Source of the DNA: DASTCZ01 sp963704455
Lineage (GTDB): Bacteria > Acidobacteriota > Terriglobia > Acidiferrales > UBA7541
Length of the DNA stretch: 64,000 nt
NCBI GenBank assembly: GCA_963704455.1
Contig: OY969905.1
Coordinates: 3,472,001 to 3,536,000 of the forward strand
Direction of reading: 5' to 3'
The position numbers and the translations under genes were made by a program. Below the pieces are notes generated by a model. It was not told the DNA's origin. It saw only the letters and a program-made list of their open reading frames with translations, and did no database searches. Shown piece after piece: positions 32,756-40,987 of the stretch (position 1 is the stretch's first letter; every line of letters begins with the position of its first letter).

Positions 32756-34231
32756 GTGAATGAGCCCTCTGAAATTATGGGAGCGCTGGCGGCGCTGGCG
32801 GCGGCCGGGCCCGTGGAGGTGCGCGAGAACGGGGCGCGCGTGGCGCAACTTGCGGATTTTCAATACGAGGCGCGGGCGCATGGGTCCGGGACGCTTCTGC
32901 ACCTGTGGAGCGCGGAGCGAACGCTGGCGCGACGCGTTGTGCGCATCGCGGAGCAAAGCCCGGAGCGGCTGGTGATTGAAGCCGAGCACTTCGGGCGCAC
33001 GAAGCCTGACCGGCTGGAATTCACTACCGTGGGCGAGCGCCCCGCGGCGCGTCTCTCGCGCGAGCAGTTCCGCGAGGCGTTTACGGAGTTGCTGCATGCG
33101 CAATTTCCGGATGAGGAGATTGTAGCGCTCGCGGCGTCCGCGGACCTGGAGCATTCGCTTTCCGGGCGTTACACAAGGGCGCTGCTGCGAGGCCGTGACG
33201 CGAGTTGGGCCGCGTTGGCGGTGGCTCCGAGCGAAAGCGCGGCGGCGATTGACGCGGCGTTGACATTCGGCTTGCTGTGGATGGATTACGCACGGGGTCG
33301 CGCAAAGGCAGGGCGGTTTGCGGGGTTGCGTCTGTTCTTGCCTGAAGGATCGGGCAAGTTGCTGGCGCACCGCGCGAAGGCGCTACGCGCGCAAATGAAT
33401 GTGGAGTTTTACGAATTGAATGCGGCGCTGGGCCGCGCGCGGCGCGTGGATGCAAACGCGCTGGGGAACGTGATGACCTGGCTTGTGCCGCGCCGGGAGG
33501 TGGAGGGGATTCTTGCCGCGGCCGCGCCGGAGATTGAGCCGATACGGCGGATGGCTCCGGATGCGATTGCGGCAAACGTGGTGCCGGGCACGAGGGAGAT
33601 TGCGCTGCGGTACCGCGGCGCGGATTTCGCGCGGTGGCACGATGGCGCGATATTTTTTGGATTGGGCGATGCGCGGCGCCCGCTGACGCACGCGTCAAGG
33701 CCAGACCTCGACAAGCTGCTCCGGAGCTTCGCGGCGCACCGGCATCCGGCGGCGCAGAAAACCTCACACGCTCTCAATCGGATGCAGCCGGAGCGGTGGC
33801 TTGAGACGCTGGTGGCCGCTGATCCGGGAAGAATTGACGCGCGTCTGGATCCGCGGTTTCTTTACACACAGGTTCCAGCTTTCGCGGCGAGCGACCGCGG
33901 AGTGATTGATTTGCTCGGCGTGACGCGCGATGGCCGGCTGGCGATTCTGGAGTTAAAGGCGGGAGAGGATATTCATCTGGTATTGCAGGCCGCGGATTAT
34001 TGGTTGCGCGTGCGCTGGCATCAGGAGCAGGGAGATTTGCGGCGGTACGGGTATTTTCCGGACGTGGAGCTGCGGCCGGAGCCGCCGCTATTGTTTCTGG
34101 TGGCGCCAGCGATCCGGTTCCATCCGGCGACGAGTACGTTGATTCCGTATCTCTGCGGGGAGATTGAAATTGCGCGGGTAGGGTTGGCGGAGAACTGGCG
34201 GCGCGGATTGCGTGTGGTGTTGCGCCAATAG
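32756..34231 (+). CDS. PD-(D/E)XK-like nuclease-fold protein
   Basis: 491 residues starting at GTG 32756. The C-terminal part holds a PD-(D/E)XK signature: Glu350 region in 'PERWLE', Asp385 in 'GVIDLLGVTRDGRL', then E399-L-K401 in 'AILELKAGEDI', followed by Gln411 in 'LQAADYWL'. The N-terminal 330 residues are Ala/Arg-rich, with no family recognised. The motif implies a metal-dependent nuclease fold, but many members are only nucleic acid-binding. Composition (Ala and Arg very high) matches neighbouring GC-rich genes. The leaderless start is supported by the promoter at 32718-32748. Confidence 0.7.
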   Translation: MNEPSEIMGALAALAAAGPVEVRENGARVAQLADFQYEARAHGSGTLLHLWSAERTLARRVVRIAEQSPERLVIEAEHFGRTKPDRLEFTTVGERPAARLSREQFREAFTELLHAQFPDEEIVALAASADLEHSLSGRYTRALLRGRDASWAALAVAPSESAAAIDAALTFGLLWMDYARGRAKAGRFAGLRLFLPEGSGKLLAHRAKALRAQMNVEFYELNAALGRARRVDANALGNVMTWLVPRREVEGILAAAAPEIEPIRRMAPDAIAANVVPGTREIALRYRGADFARWHDGAIFFGLGDARRPLTHASRPDLDKLLRSFAAHRHPAAQKTSHALNRMQPERWLETLVAADPGRIDARLDPRFLYTQVPAFAASDRGVIDLLGVTRDGRLAILELKAGEDIHLVLQAADYWLRVRWHQEQGDLRRYGYFPDVELRPEPPLLFLVAPAIRFHPATSTLIPYLCGEIEIARVGLAENWRRGLRVVLRQ

Positions 34232-34268
34232 AAATTGTGCAGGCCGCGAATTGCCAAAAACTTGCGCC

Positions 34269-34307
34269 AAAAAAGAGAAGCAGCCTTGGCAGAGCCAACG
34301 CTGCTTC
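34269..34307 (-). terminator. Terminator of the ComF/HNH operon
   Basis: GAAGCAGC...GCTGCTTC (34277-34284, 34300-34307) with an inner TTGGC/GCCAA stem and AGA loop. On the minus strand it is followed by TCTTTTTT. Confidence 0.7.
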
Positions 34308-34394
34308 CCGGGGTGTGTCCTAGAAGTGGTGTTAGATATTTAGATGCGAACGGGCGCGGAGAGTTGCCCGGCGACAATCGCAGAGAATCAAGGC

Positions 34395-35012
34395 TCAGTA
34401 GAAAAGATACTTGCGCCATTTCTCATCCTTATTGCCGATGAGGCGCATCAGTTGACGCGAAGTGTGCAGGGTGAAAGGGCGCGGGCGGCGCGAGAGCATC
34501 AGTCCGGCCTCTTCGGGTGTGCGATCACCTTTGCGGTTGTTGCAGGCGTAGCAGCAGGCCACGAGGTTTTCCCAGGAGGAGCGTCCGCCGCGCGAGCGTG
34601 GCATGACGTGGTCGAGGGTCAGTTCCGAAGCGGGGAAAGTCCGCTTGCAGAACTGGCAAGTGTTGTGGTCGCGAAGAAGAATGTTTTTCCGCGACAGCGC
34701 ACGCGTCTGCTGCGGGATGTGCCGATAGGCAAGCAGCCGGATGACAGATGGAACTCTTACGGTCCTCGAAGTGGAATGCACTTCGGAAGAATTTAATTCT
34801 TCGGCTTGCGCGACGCCCTTGATCATCAGGACGAGCGCGCGGCGGACCGCCGTGACGTTGATCGGTTCGAAGGTGGCATTGAGAACTAGTACCGGCTCCT
34901 GCATGAGGGCAGGGCGGCGGCGTGGGGCAACATACGGAGGCTTTTCGGGCGCTACGATACCCACGCTGGCTGCGCGCCAGGGTATTGGGCTTCGATGGCC
35001 TTCCAAGCTCAC
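34395..35012 (-). CDS. HNH endonuclease family protein
   Basis: 205 residues from GTG 35012. This start has GGGAG upstream inside the preceding gene and gives six-base operon spacing; ATG 34904 is the alternative and leads directly to the conserved 'VLVLNATFEPINV'. Core: C-x2-C zinc knuckle 'CQFCKRTF', then 'LTLDHVMPRSRGG' and 'NLVACCYACNNRKGDR', i.e. the His, Asn and second Cys pair of the HNH motif. This class is widespread in Acidobacteriota and Actinomycetota and is not a restriction enzyme by context. It follows comF, a DNA-uptake protein. Confidence 0.8.
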   Translation of the reverse strand: MSLEGHRSPIPWRAASVGIVAPEKPPYVAPRRRPALMQEPVLVLNATFEPINVTAVRRALVLMIKGVAQAEELNSSEVHSTSRTVRVPSVIRLLAYRHIPQQTRALSRKNILLRDHNTCQFCKRTFPASELTLDHVMPRSRGGRSSWENLVACCYACNNRKGDRTPEEAGLMLSRRPRPFTLHTSRQLMRLIGNKDEKWRKYLFY

Positions 35013-35017
35013 GATGA

Positions 35018-35836
35018 TTAGACTCCCGCCGAAACGGGCGCGTTGCCTGGCCGGACCCACTCGCGAATCGCGCGGGCCACGGTCAAAGCGGTGACACTCG
35101 CGGCACCGGCCTTTCTCAAGGCCCGCGAACATGCATCCAGTGTCGCGCCGGTCGTCATTACATCATCTACCAGCAAGACATGCAGGTTGTCAACCCGCAC
35201 TCCGGCGCGGGTTTCATAAGCCCCACGGACAGAGTCCCAACGCTCGTGTTGGGTGAGGCGCAGCTTGTCCGGACGCGGCTTGGTACGGGCCAGCAGGTAG
35301 GGCCCGAGCTTAAGATGAAGTTTCCGAGCGAGTGGCCGCGCAATGAGTTCGGCCTGGTTGTAGCCGCGTTCGCGCAGGCGGGCCGGGTGAAGAGGTACTG
35401 GGACGACGACGTCCACGGCGAAATGTTCGGGGTCGCATGCGGCGACTTCTACAAGCCGATCTGCAAACCAGGAGGCGAGTGGAGTGATTCCATCGTGTTT
35501 GAGGAGGAGAATCGCGCGGACCATCGGTTCATCGTAATAAGCGAAGCTTCGAGCGAGGCCGAAGCCGTACGTTTCGAGGCGGCAGAGGCGGCACAGAAAG
35601 TGGGGAGAGTCCGCGACCTGATGTGAAACGACCGGTCGGCCGCAACTGGTGCACCACGGGGGAGAGATGAGGCTGAAGGAGGCGAGGCAGGCGGCGCAGA
35701 CAGGGACGCGGCTGGCGGTGTCCAGAACTTTCGCGCAAATCCGGCAGGGTGCGGGGAAGACCACCGAGACGACAGCATCCCGGGCTGTTCGCAAAGCCGT
35801 CCACACTGCCCCACCAGAATTGCGATGCTGCAGCAC
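35018..35836 (-). CDS. comF: ComF-family phosphoribosyltransferase-like protein
   Basis: 272 residues from GTG 35836. The N-terminus has four Cys pairs in the ComF zinc finger ('PCRICAKVLD', 'VCAACLASF', 'CTSCGR', 'CRLCRLE'). The phosphoribosyltransferase domain follows with 'PVPLHPARLRERGYNQAELI' and the PRPP loop 'VLLVDDVMTTGATL'. ComF is needed for DNA uptake in competent bacteria, as a probable cytoplasmic ATP-linked component. The HNH nuclease gene follows within 6 bases, so the two form an operon. Confidence 0.9.
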   Translation of the reverse strand: MLQHRNSGGAVWTALRTARDAVVSVVFPAPCRICAKVLDTASRVPVCAACLASFSLISPPWCTSCGRPVVSHQVADSPHFLCRLCRLETYGFGLARSFAYYDEPMVRAILLLKHDGITPLASWFADRLVEVAACDPEHFAVDVVVPVPLHPARLRERGYNQAELIARPLARKLHLKLGPYLLARTKPRPDKLRLTQHERWDSVRGAYETRAGVRVDNLHVLLVDDVMTTGATLDACSRALRKAGAASVTALTVARAIREWVRPGNAPVSAGV

Positions 35837-35868
35837 AACGTATGGAAGTATACGTCGGGCGGTAGTTT

Positions 35869-35890
35869 AAAGATAGATATATTTATCTTT
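35869..35890 (-). terminator. Weak hairpin past the DksA-like gene
   Basis: AAAGATA and TATCTTT (7-bp arms, 8-base loop) lie 11 bases past the stop at 35901. There is no T run, so this is a low-confidence terminator or binding site. Confidence 0.3.
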
Positions 35891-35900
35891 CAGGTAAATC

Positions 35901-36254
35901 TTAGAGCTGGCCGCGTTCCTGTTTTTCCTGGCAGTCCACACAGTACTTGGCCCAGGGTACGGCTTCCAACCGTTTTTGCTGCAGCTCTTTTTCACAGTTG
36001 GGGCATTCACCAAAGGCGCCGTCTTTCATGCGCTTGAGGGCTTCGTCGATCAAGCGCAGGAGACCGCGTTCGATGTTGGTTTTGCCGAAGAGAAACTCCT
36101 TGGTGTAGGAGTTGGCGGCCTTGTCGGCGAGGTCCACCGTCGTATCTTCGTCGGCGGCGCGGCCTTCTTCCTCGGTCCGCTCGATATTGCGGACGAGGTC
36201 CTCGCGCTTGGCCTGCAGCTTTTTCCTGTAGTAGTCGAGACGTTTCTTATCCAT
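35901..36254 (-). CDS. DksA/TraR C4 zinc-finger protein
   Basis: 117 residues. An N-terminal coiled coil ('YYRKKLQAKREDLVRNIERT') is followed by the C4 zinc finger, C84-x2-C87 and C105-x2-C108 ('CPNC', 'CVDC'), at the end of the chain. The coiled-coil tip has DTTVDLAD rather than the DxxDxA of true DksA, so binding to the RNA polymerase secondary channel is likely but transcriptional effect may differ. There is no clear ribosome site. It is divergent from the lpd operon. Confidence 0.85.
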   Translation of the reverse strand: MDKKRLDYYRKKLQAKREDLVRNIERTEEEGRAADEDTTVDLADKAANSYTKEFLFGKTNIERGLLRLIDEALKRMKDGAFGECPNCEKELQQKRLEAVPWAKYCVDCQEKQERGQL

Positions 36255-36481
36255 AGAGGGGTCTCACAGCCACCTTTTGGGCCTGACAATAAATCGCTGA
36301 TTGTAGGCGCGCCCTCCGCAAGTGTCAAGGAACGCGCGTTGCGATGCTTTGATGCGGCTGCTAGAATCATGGATTCTTTTGATGCCCCGCGACAATCTAA
36401 TGTGGAGGCAGGTTTCCAGAAGGGGCGAGTTTGCGAGGCAGCCCCTGCGGCATGATGAACGGGTTTTCAAGGGAGGGGTGT

Positions 36482-37885
36482 TTGGCCAACTACGATCTGG
36501 CAATCATCGGCAGCGGTCCGGGAGGGTACGTCACGGCGATCCGCGCGGCGGAGTGGGGGCTGAAGACGGTCGTTGTTGAGAAGGACGGCTTTCTCGGCGG
36601 CACTTGCCTCCACGTCGGTTGCATTCCGACAAAGGTGTTGCTGCACAGCGCTGACGTGTTCGAGGAGATCCAGCACGCAAGCGAATTCGGAATTAGCGTG
36701 GACATGAAGGATGTAAAACTGGACTGGGCAGCAGTGTTGGCTCGGAAGAACAAGATTGTCACCAAGCACGCCAAGGGAATCGAATTCCTCTTCAGGAAAA
36801 ACAAAGTGGAAAGCGCAACCGGATGGGGGCGCGTGGCCGGGCCGGGGCGCGTGTCCGTGGAAAAAGATGGGAAAACAACGGAGATTACAGCGAAGAGCAT
36901 TATGCTGGCGACGGGCTCGGAAGCGAGGTCGCTGCCCGGTGTGAAGATTGATGGGAAGACGGTTCTGAGCAACATCGAGATTCTCGCGCTGCCGCAGATC
37001 CCCAAAACTCTCTTGGTTGTGGGCGGGGGCGCGGTGGGTGTGGAGTTCGCCTCGATCTTCCGCACGTTTGGGTCTGAGGTGACTTTGCTAGAAATGTTGC
37101 CGCGTCTAGTGCCAGTGGAAGACGAAGAAATCTCGGCGCAACTTGAGAAGGCGTTCCGCAAGCGGGGCATCCAGATTCAGACCGGCGCGAAGGTGCAGGG
37201 CGTGACGACCGATGCGAAGGGCGGGACGGTGACGTTTACTGACGCCGCCGGAAAAACACAGAAAGTTATCGCCGAAAAAACCCTGATGGCTGTGGGACGC
37301 GCGCCAAAAACGGAGAATCTCGGTCTCGAAAAGACGAAGGTAAGGTTGGAGCGCGGGTTTGTTCACGTCGGCCCGTACATGGAAACGGACGAACCGGGGC
37401 TGTTCGCGATCGGAGACATCGTCGCGGGAATGCCGCAGCTTGCCCACGCCGCTTCGATGGAGGGAATCACGGCGGTGGCGAAGATATCCGGGCATCAAAT
37501 GCCGCCGGTGGACCGCAACCATATCCCCGGCGCGACTTATTGCGAGCCGCAAATCGGGTCGGTGGGACTGACGGAAAAGGCCGCGCGCGACGCGGGTTAC
37601 AAAGTGAAGATTGGGAAATTCCCATTTGCCGCGAACAGCAAGGCGTCGATCCTCGGGCAGCATGAAGGCTTCATCAAGGTGGTGGCGGAAGAGCAGTACG
37701 GCGAAGTGCTGGGGGTGCACATCATCGGGCCGCTGGCGACGGAGATTCTGGCCGAAGCGGTGACGGCGCTCCAACTCGAAGCTACTGTGGATGACATGAT
37801 GGCGATGATCCACGCTCACCCGACGGTTTGGGAGGCGATGGGTGACGCGTTTGCGGCGGTGAGAGGTTGGGCGATTAACGCTTGA
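36482..37885 (+). CDS. lpdA: Dihydrolipoamide dehydrogenase (E3)
   Basis: 467 residues from TTG 36482, chosen because AAGGGAGGGG precedes it and the protein then begins MANYDLAIIG with the FAD-binding GSGPGG at 11-15. ATG 36452 and 36455 are alternative starts. Redox-active Cys42 and Cys47 lie in 'GGTCLHVGCIPTK'. The NAD site 'VVGGGAVGVEFA' follows, then 'AIGDI', and the C-terminal 'HAHPTVWEA' with the catalytic His-Glu pair. E3 reoxidises the dihydrolipoyl arm of E2 and yields NADH. It is the first gene of a 2-oxo acid dehydrogenase operon and is one base from lipB. Confidence 0.94.
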   Translation: MANYDLAIIGSGPGGYVTAIRAAEWGLKTVVVEKDGFLGGTCLHVGCIPTKVLLHSADVFEEIQHASEFGISVDMKDVKLDWAAVLARKNKIVTKHAKGIEFLFRKNKVESATGWGRVAGPGRVSVEKDGKTTEITAKSIMLATGSEARSLPGVKIDGKTVLSNIEILALPQIPKTLLVVGGGAVGVEFASIFRTFGSEVTLLEMLPRLVPVEDEEISAQLEKAFRKRGIQIQTGAKVQGVTTDAKGGTVTFTDAAGKTQKVIAEKTLMAVGRAPKTENLGLEKTKVRLERGFVHVGPYMETDEPGLFAIGDIVAGMPQLAHAASMEGITAVAKISGHQMPPVDRNHIPGATYCEPQIGSVGLTEKAARDAGYKVKIGKFPFAANSKASILGQHEGFIKVVAEEQYGEVLGVHIIGPLATEILAEAVTALQLEATVDDMMAMIHAHPTVWEAMGDAFAAVRGWAINA

Positions 37886-37886
37886 G

Positions 37887-38651
37887 ATGGGTTCCGGAAA
37901 CTCGATGAAAGAATGCTGGACGATTGATCTCGGCTTAATCGGGTATGGGGCGGCGTGGGAGCTGCAGCGGCGCGTGGTTGCCGCGCGCAAACTGGCGCTC
38001 ATTCCCGATGTGCTGCTTCTGTGCGAGCATCCGCACGTGATTACGCTCGGACGCAGCGGGAAAACGGAGCATTTGCTGGCGTCGGAACATTTGCTGAAAC
38101 AGATGGGAGTCGAATTTCACGCGACGAACCGCGGCGGGGACATCACTTATCACGGGCCGGGGCAGATTGTGGCATACCCGATCCTGAATCTCGCGCAGAT
38201 ACAAAGGGATGTCGTGTGGTACGTGCGGCAGCTTGAGGAGGCGATGATTCGCGCGACAGCGGAGTACGGCATTGCGGCGAAGCGTTGCGAAGGGAAGACG
38301 GGGATTTGGGTGGACGCATCGGGACCTGGGGGAATGCCAACGGAAGAAAAGCTAGGCGCGATTGGCGTGCACATCAGCAGGTGGGTGACGTCGCATGGAT
38401 TGGCGTACAACGTGTCGACCGACTTGCGATACTTTGAGTTGATCGTGCCGTGCGGGATTTCGGATAAGCGGGCGACATCGCTCGAGCGATTGCTCGGGCG
38501 GCGAATCGAAGTTGCGGACGCTGCGCCCCGTCTGGCGCGGCATCTGGGCGATTGCTTCGGGCGCGAATTGCGCGCGGCGACAGTCGATGAATTGCAAAGC
38601 GCGCTTGCCGCGGCAGAAGCGCACGCGCCTGCGCATGTAGCTGTGGCGTGA
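37887..38651 (+). CDS. lipB: LipB octanoyltransferase
   Basis: 254 residues; ATG 37887 follows the lpd stop by one base, and ATG 37905 is an alternative start. LipB moves octanoyl from acyl carrier protein to the lipoyl-domain lysine. Motifs: 'RGGDITYHGPGQ' at 82-93, 'KLGAIG' with Lys155 and catalytic Cys189 in 'VPCGISDK'. Its place inside the PDH operon couples enzyme synthesis to cofactor attachment; the sulfur-inserting LipA is not in this window. Confidence 0.93.
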   Translation: MGSGNSMKECWTIDLGLIGYGAAWELQRRVVAARKLALIPDVLLLCEHPHVITLGRSGKTEHLLASEHLLKQMGVEFHATNRGGDITYHGPGQIVAYPILNLAQIQRDVVWYVRQLEEAMIRATAEYGIAAKRCEGKTGIWVDASGPGGMPTEEKLGAIGVHISRWVTSHGLAYNVSTDLRYFELIVPCGISDKRATSLERLLGRRIEVADAAPRLARHLGDCFGRELRAATVDELQSALAAAEAHAPAHVAVA

Positions 38652-38721
38652 TGCGCGGCCAGACGGCGAAAGAAATTGCGGGAAGGGACAAAGCGCGCAA
38701 ACACATGAAATCGGGAACCGA

Positions 38722-39939
38722 ATGACGACTAGGCTCACACACGAGCAACACCTGGAGCTTTATTACTACATGAGGCTCAACCGGTCGGTGGAAGACCGGC
38801 TGGTGAACCTCTTCAAACAGAACATGGTTGTCGGCGGGCTTTATGCGAGCCTGGGGCAGGAGGCGACCTCTGTTGGGACGGCGTACGCACTTGGACCGGG
38901 CGACTGGATTGCGCCGATGATCCGCAACGTGGGCGCGCTGCTGGTGCGTGGCTACAAGCCTCGGGACATCTTCACTCAATATATGGCGCGGTACACGTCA
39001 CCCACACTCGGCAAAGACGGGACAAGCCATTTTGGAGATCTGAAGACGCGGCACGTCGTCTCGCCGATTTCGATGCTCGGCGACTTGATCCCGGTGATGA
39101 CGGGGATCGCCATGGCCGGGCGGTACTTGGGACAGAAAATTGTGACCATGACATGGATCGGCGACGGCGGCACTTCCACCGGCGCGTTCCATGAAGGGAT
39201 GAACCTTGCGGCGCAACAACGCGCGCCGTTTGTGTGTGTGATCGAAAACAATGGGTGGGCTTATTCGACGCCCGTTGGGCGGCAGGTGCCGCTGAAGGAT
39301 CTGGCCGATCGCGCGAAGGCCTACGGAATCGCGAGCTACATCGTGGACGGAAACGATGTGGTGGCGGTGTATGAGACGGCGAAGCGAGCCGTGGACCTGT
39401 GCCGAGCGGGGGATGGGCCGGTGATCATCGAGTCAAAGACCATGCGCATGCGCGGCCACGCACAACACGACCCTGCGGAGTATGTGCCGAAGGAGATGTT
39501 TGAGTACTGGAAGCAGCGCGACCCTCTTGACCTCTATGAAAAATATTTGAATGAAAATAAATTGTGGGACGCAAAGCAGCGCAAGGAAATTGAATCGCGG
39601 ATTGACCGCGAGTTGACGGAAGACCTCGAGTACGCGGAGAACTCACCCTTTCCGCCGCCGGAACTTTCCGAACAAGGTGTGTACTGCGAAGACGGCTGCC
39701 ACACGATTGAAGCCAATTGGAAGCGGTCGAAGAGTGAATTAATGCCGCCGAAGTCGGGCGTCGCGCCGGTGTGGAAGGTGGAGGGATTTGGCATCGGGGA
39801 GGCGGGTGCGAGGCGCGGCGGATCTGCGCCTGCCAGCGCGCGAGGGAATGGTGCGAAGGCGCCTGCGGCCGTAAAGTCCGCGAATTCCGGAAAGAAAACA
39901 GGAGCGAAAAAGGTTGCGGCGCGGAAAGGGCGGAGCTGA
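38722..39939 (+). CDS. 2-oxo acid dehydrogenase E1 alpha subunit
   Basis: 405 residues. Thiamine diphosphate motif GDG at 147-149 with NN at 176-177 ('VIENNGWAYSTP'); 'YASLGQEATSVG' and 'MRMRGHAQHDPAEYVP' are further family signatures. The enzyme decarboxylates a 2-oxo acid and passes the acyl group to E2. Pyruvate or branched-chain 2-oxo acids are both possible; sequence alone does not decide. An unusual Ala/Lys/Gly-rich tail follows residue 360. It pairs with E1 beta two bases downstream. Confidence 0.9.
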   Translation: MTTRLTHEQHLELYYYMRLNRSVEDRLVNLFKQNMVVGGLYASLGQEATSVGTAYALGPGDWIAPMIRNVGALLVRGYKPRDIFTQYMARYTSPTLGKDGTSHFGDLKTRHVVSPISMLGDLIPVMTGIAMAGRYLGQKIVTMTWIGDGGTSTGAFHEGMNLAAQQRAPFVCVIENNGWAYSTPVGRQVPLKDLADRAKAYGIASYIVDGNDVVAVYETAKRAVDLCRAGDGPVIIESKTMRMRGHAQHDPAEYVPKEMFEYWKQRDPLDLYEKYLNENKLWDAKQRKEIESRIDRELTEDLEYAENSPFPPPELSEQGVYCEDGCHTIEANWKRSKSELMPPKSGVAPVWKVEGFGIGEAGARRGGSAPASARGNGAKAPAAVKSANSGKKTGAKKVAARKGRS

Positions 39940-39941
39940 AA

Positions 39942-40943
39942 ATGTCAGCGCAAACAGCGGCGGCCGAAAAAAATCAGGTCACCTTTCTCGAAGCAATCCG
40001 CCAGGCGCTTTTTGAAGAGATGGAGCGCGACCCCGCGGTGGTGATGATCGGCGAGGACATTGGGGTTTATGGCGGCGCATTCAAGGTGACGGCAGGTCTT
40101 CTCGAGCGCTTCGGCTGGGAGCGCGTGATTGACACGCCCATCAGCGAGACGGCAATCATCGGCGCGGCGGTGGGGATGAGTTACCAGGGTTTGCGGCCGG
40201 TGGCGGAAATGCAGTTCATTGACTTCATCGCCTGCTGCTTTAATCAGCTCACGAACTTTGTGGCGAAGTCGCATTACCGCTGGGGCGCGCCGGTGCCGAT
40301 GGTGGTGCGCGGGCCCTCCGGCGGCGGAGTGCATGGCGGGCCGTTCCATTCGCAGAACCCGGAAATGTATTTTGTGCACACGCCGGGGTTGAAGGTTGTT
40401 TATCCGGCGACGGCTTACGACGCCAAGGGACTTATGAAGTCGGCGATCCGCGACAACAACCCGGTCCTTTTCTTCGAGCACAAATTCCTGTACCGGCGGA
40501 TCAAGGAAGAGTTGCCCGCGGAGGAATATCTGGTGCCGATCGGCAAAGCGTCGGTGAAGCGCGATGGTCGCGACCTGACGATTGTGAGCTATGCGGCGAT
40601 GCTGCACACGTCGCTTGAAGCCGCGGAGACGCTGGCAGGCGAGGGGATCGAGTGCGAAGTGATTGACCTGCGCACGCTGCTGCCGCTCGATAAGGAGACA
40701 ATATTGGCAAGCGTGGCGAAGACGAATAAGTTGCTCGTCGTGCATGAAGACACGCGCACGGGCGGCATCGCCGGAGAGATTGCGGCTACGGTTTGTGAAG
40801 GCGCGTTCGAACAACTGGATGGGCCGGTGATGCGCGTGACTTCGCTTGACACGCCGGTGCCGTACTCGCCGCCGCTCGAAGAACATTTTTTGCCGAACGC
40901 GGAGAAGGTGGTTGCCGCAGCGCGGGAGCTTGCGAGGTATTAG
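39942..40943 (+). CDS. 2-oxo acid dehydrogenase E1 beta subunit
   Basis: 333 residues from ATG 39942, with GGGCGGAG upstream and two bases after the E1 alpha stop; the longer frame from 39771 runs inside E1 alpha and is rejected. Typical transketolase-like E1 beta: 'VMIGEDIGVYGGAFKVTAGL', 'DTPISETAIIGAAVGMSYQG', 'GPSGGGVHGGPFHSQ', and C-terminal 'EVIDLRTLLPLD' and 'VHEDTRTGGIAGEIAA'. It forms the alpha2-beta2 E1 with the preceding gene. Confidence 0.94.
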   Translation: MSAQTAAAEKNQVTFLEAIRQALFEEMERDPAVVMIGEDIGVYGGAFKVTAGLLERFGWERVIDTPISETAIIGAAVGMSYQGLRPVAEMQFIDFIACCFNQLTNFVAKSHYRWGAPVPMVVRGPSGGGVHGGPFHSQNPEMYFVHTPGLKVVYPATAYDAKGLMKSAIRDNNPVLFFEHKFLYRRIKEELPAEEYLVPIGKASVKRDGRDLTIVSYAAMLHTSLEAAETLAGEGIECEVIDLRTLLPLDKETILASVAKTNKLLVVHEDTRTGGIAGEIAATVCEGAFEQLDGPVMRVTSLDTPVPYSPPLEEHFLPNAEKVVAAARELARY

Positions 40944-40987
40944 TAAGCGAGTGAGAATCGCAATAGGCTTCGAAAGAGGAGAGACAC

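Noticed and set aside
34344..34796. 150-codon plus-strand frame over the HNH gene
   Set aside because: Antisense to a gene with an intact HNH motif; no ribosome site.
39771..39941. Upstream extension of the E1 beta gene
   Set aside because: It lies inside E1 alpha in another frame; the ATG at 39942 has a ribosome site and matches the family N-terminus.
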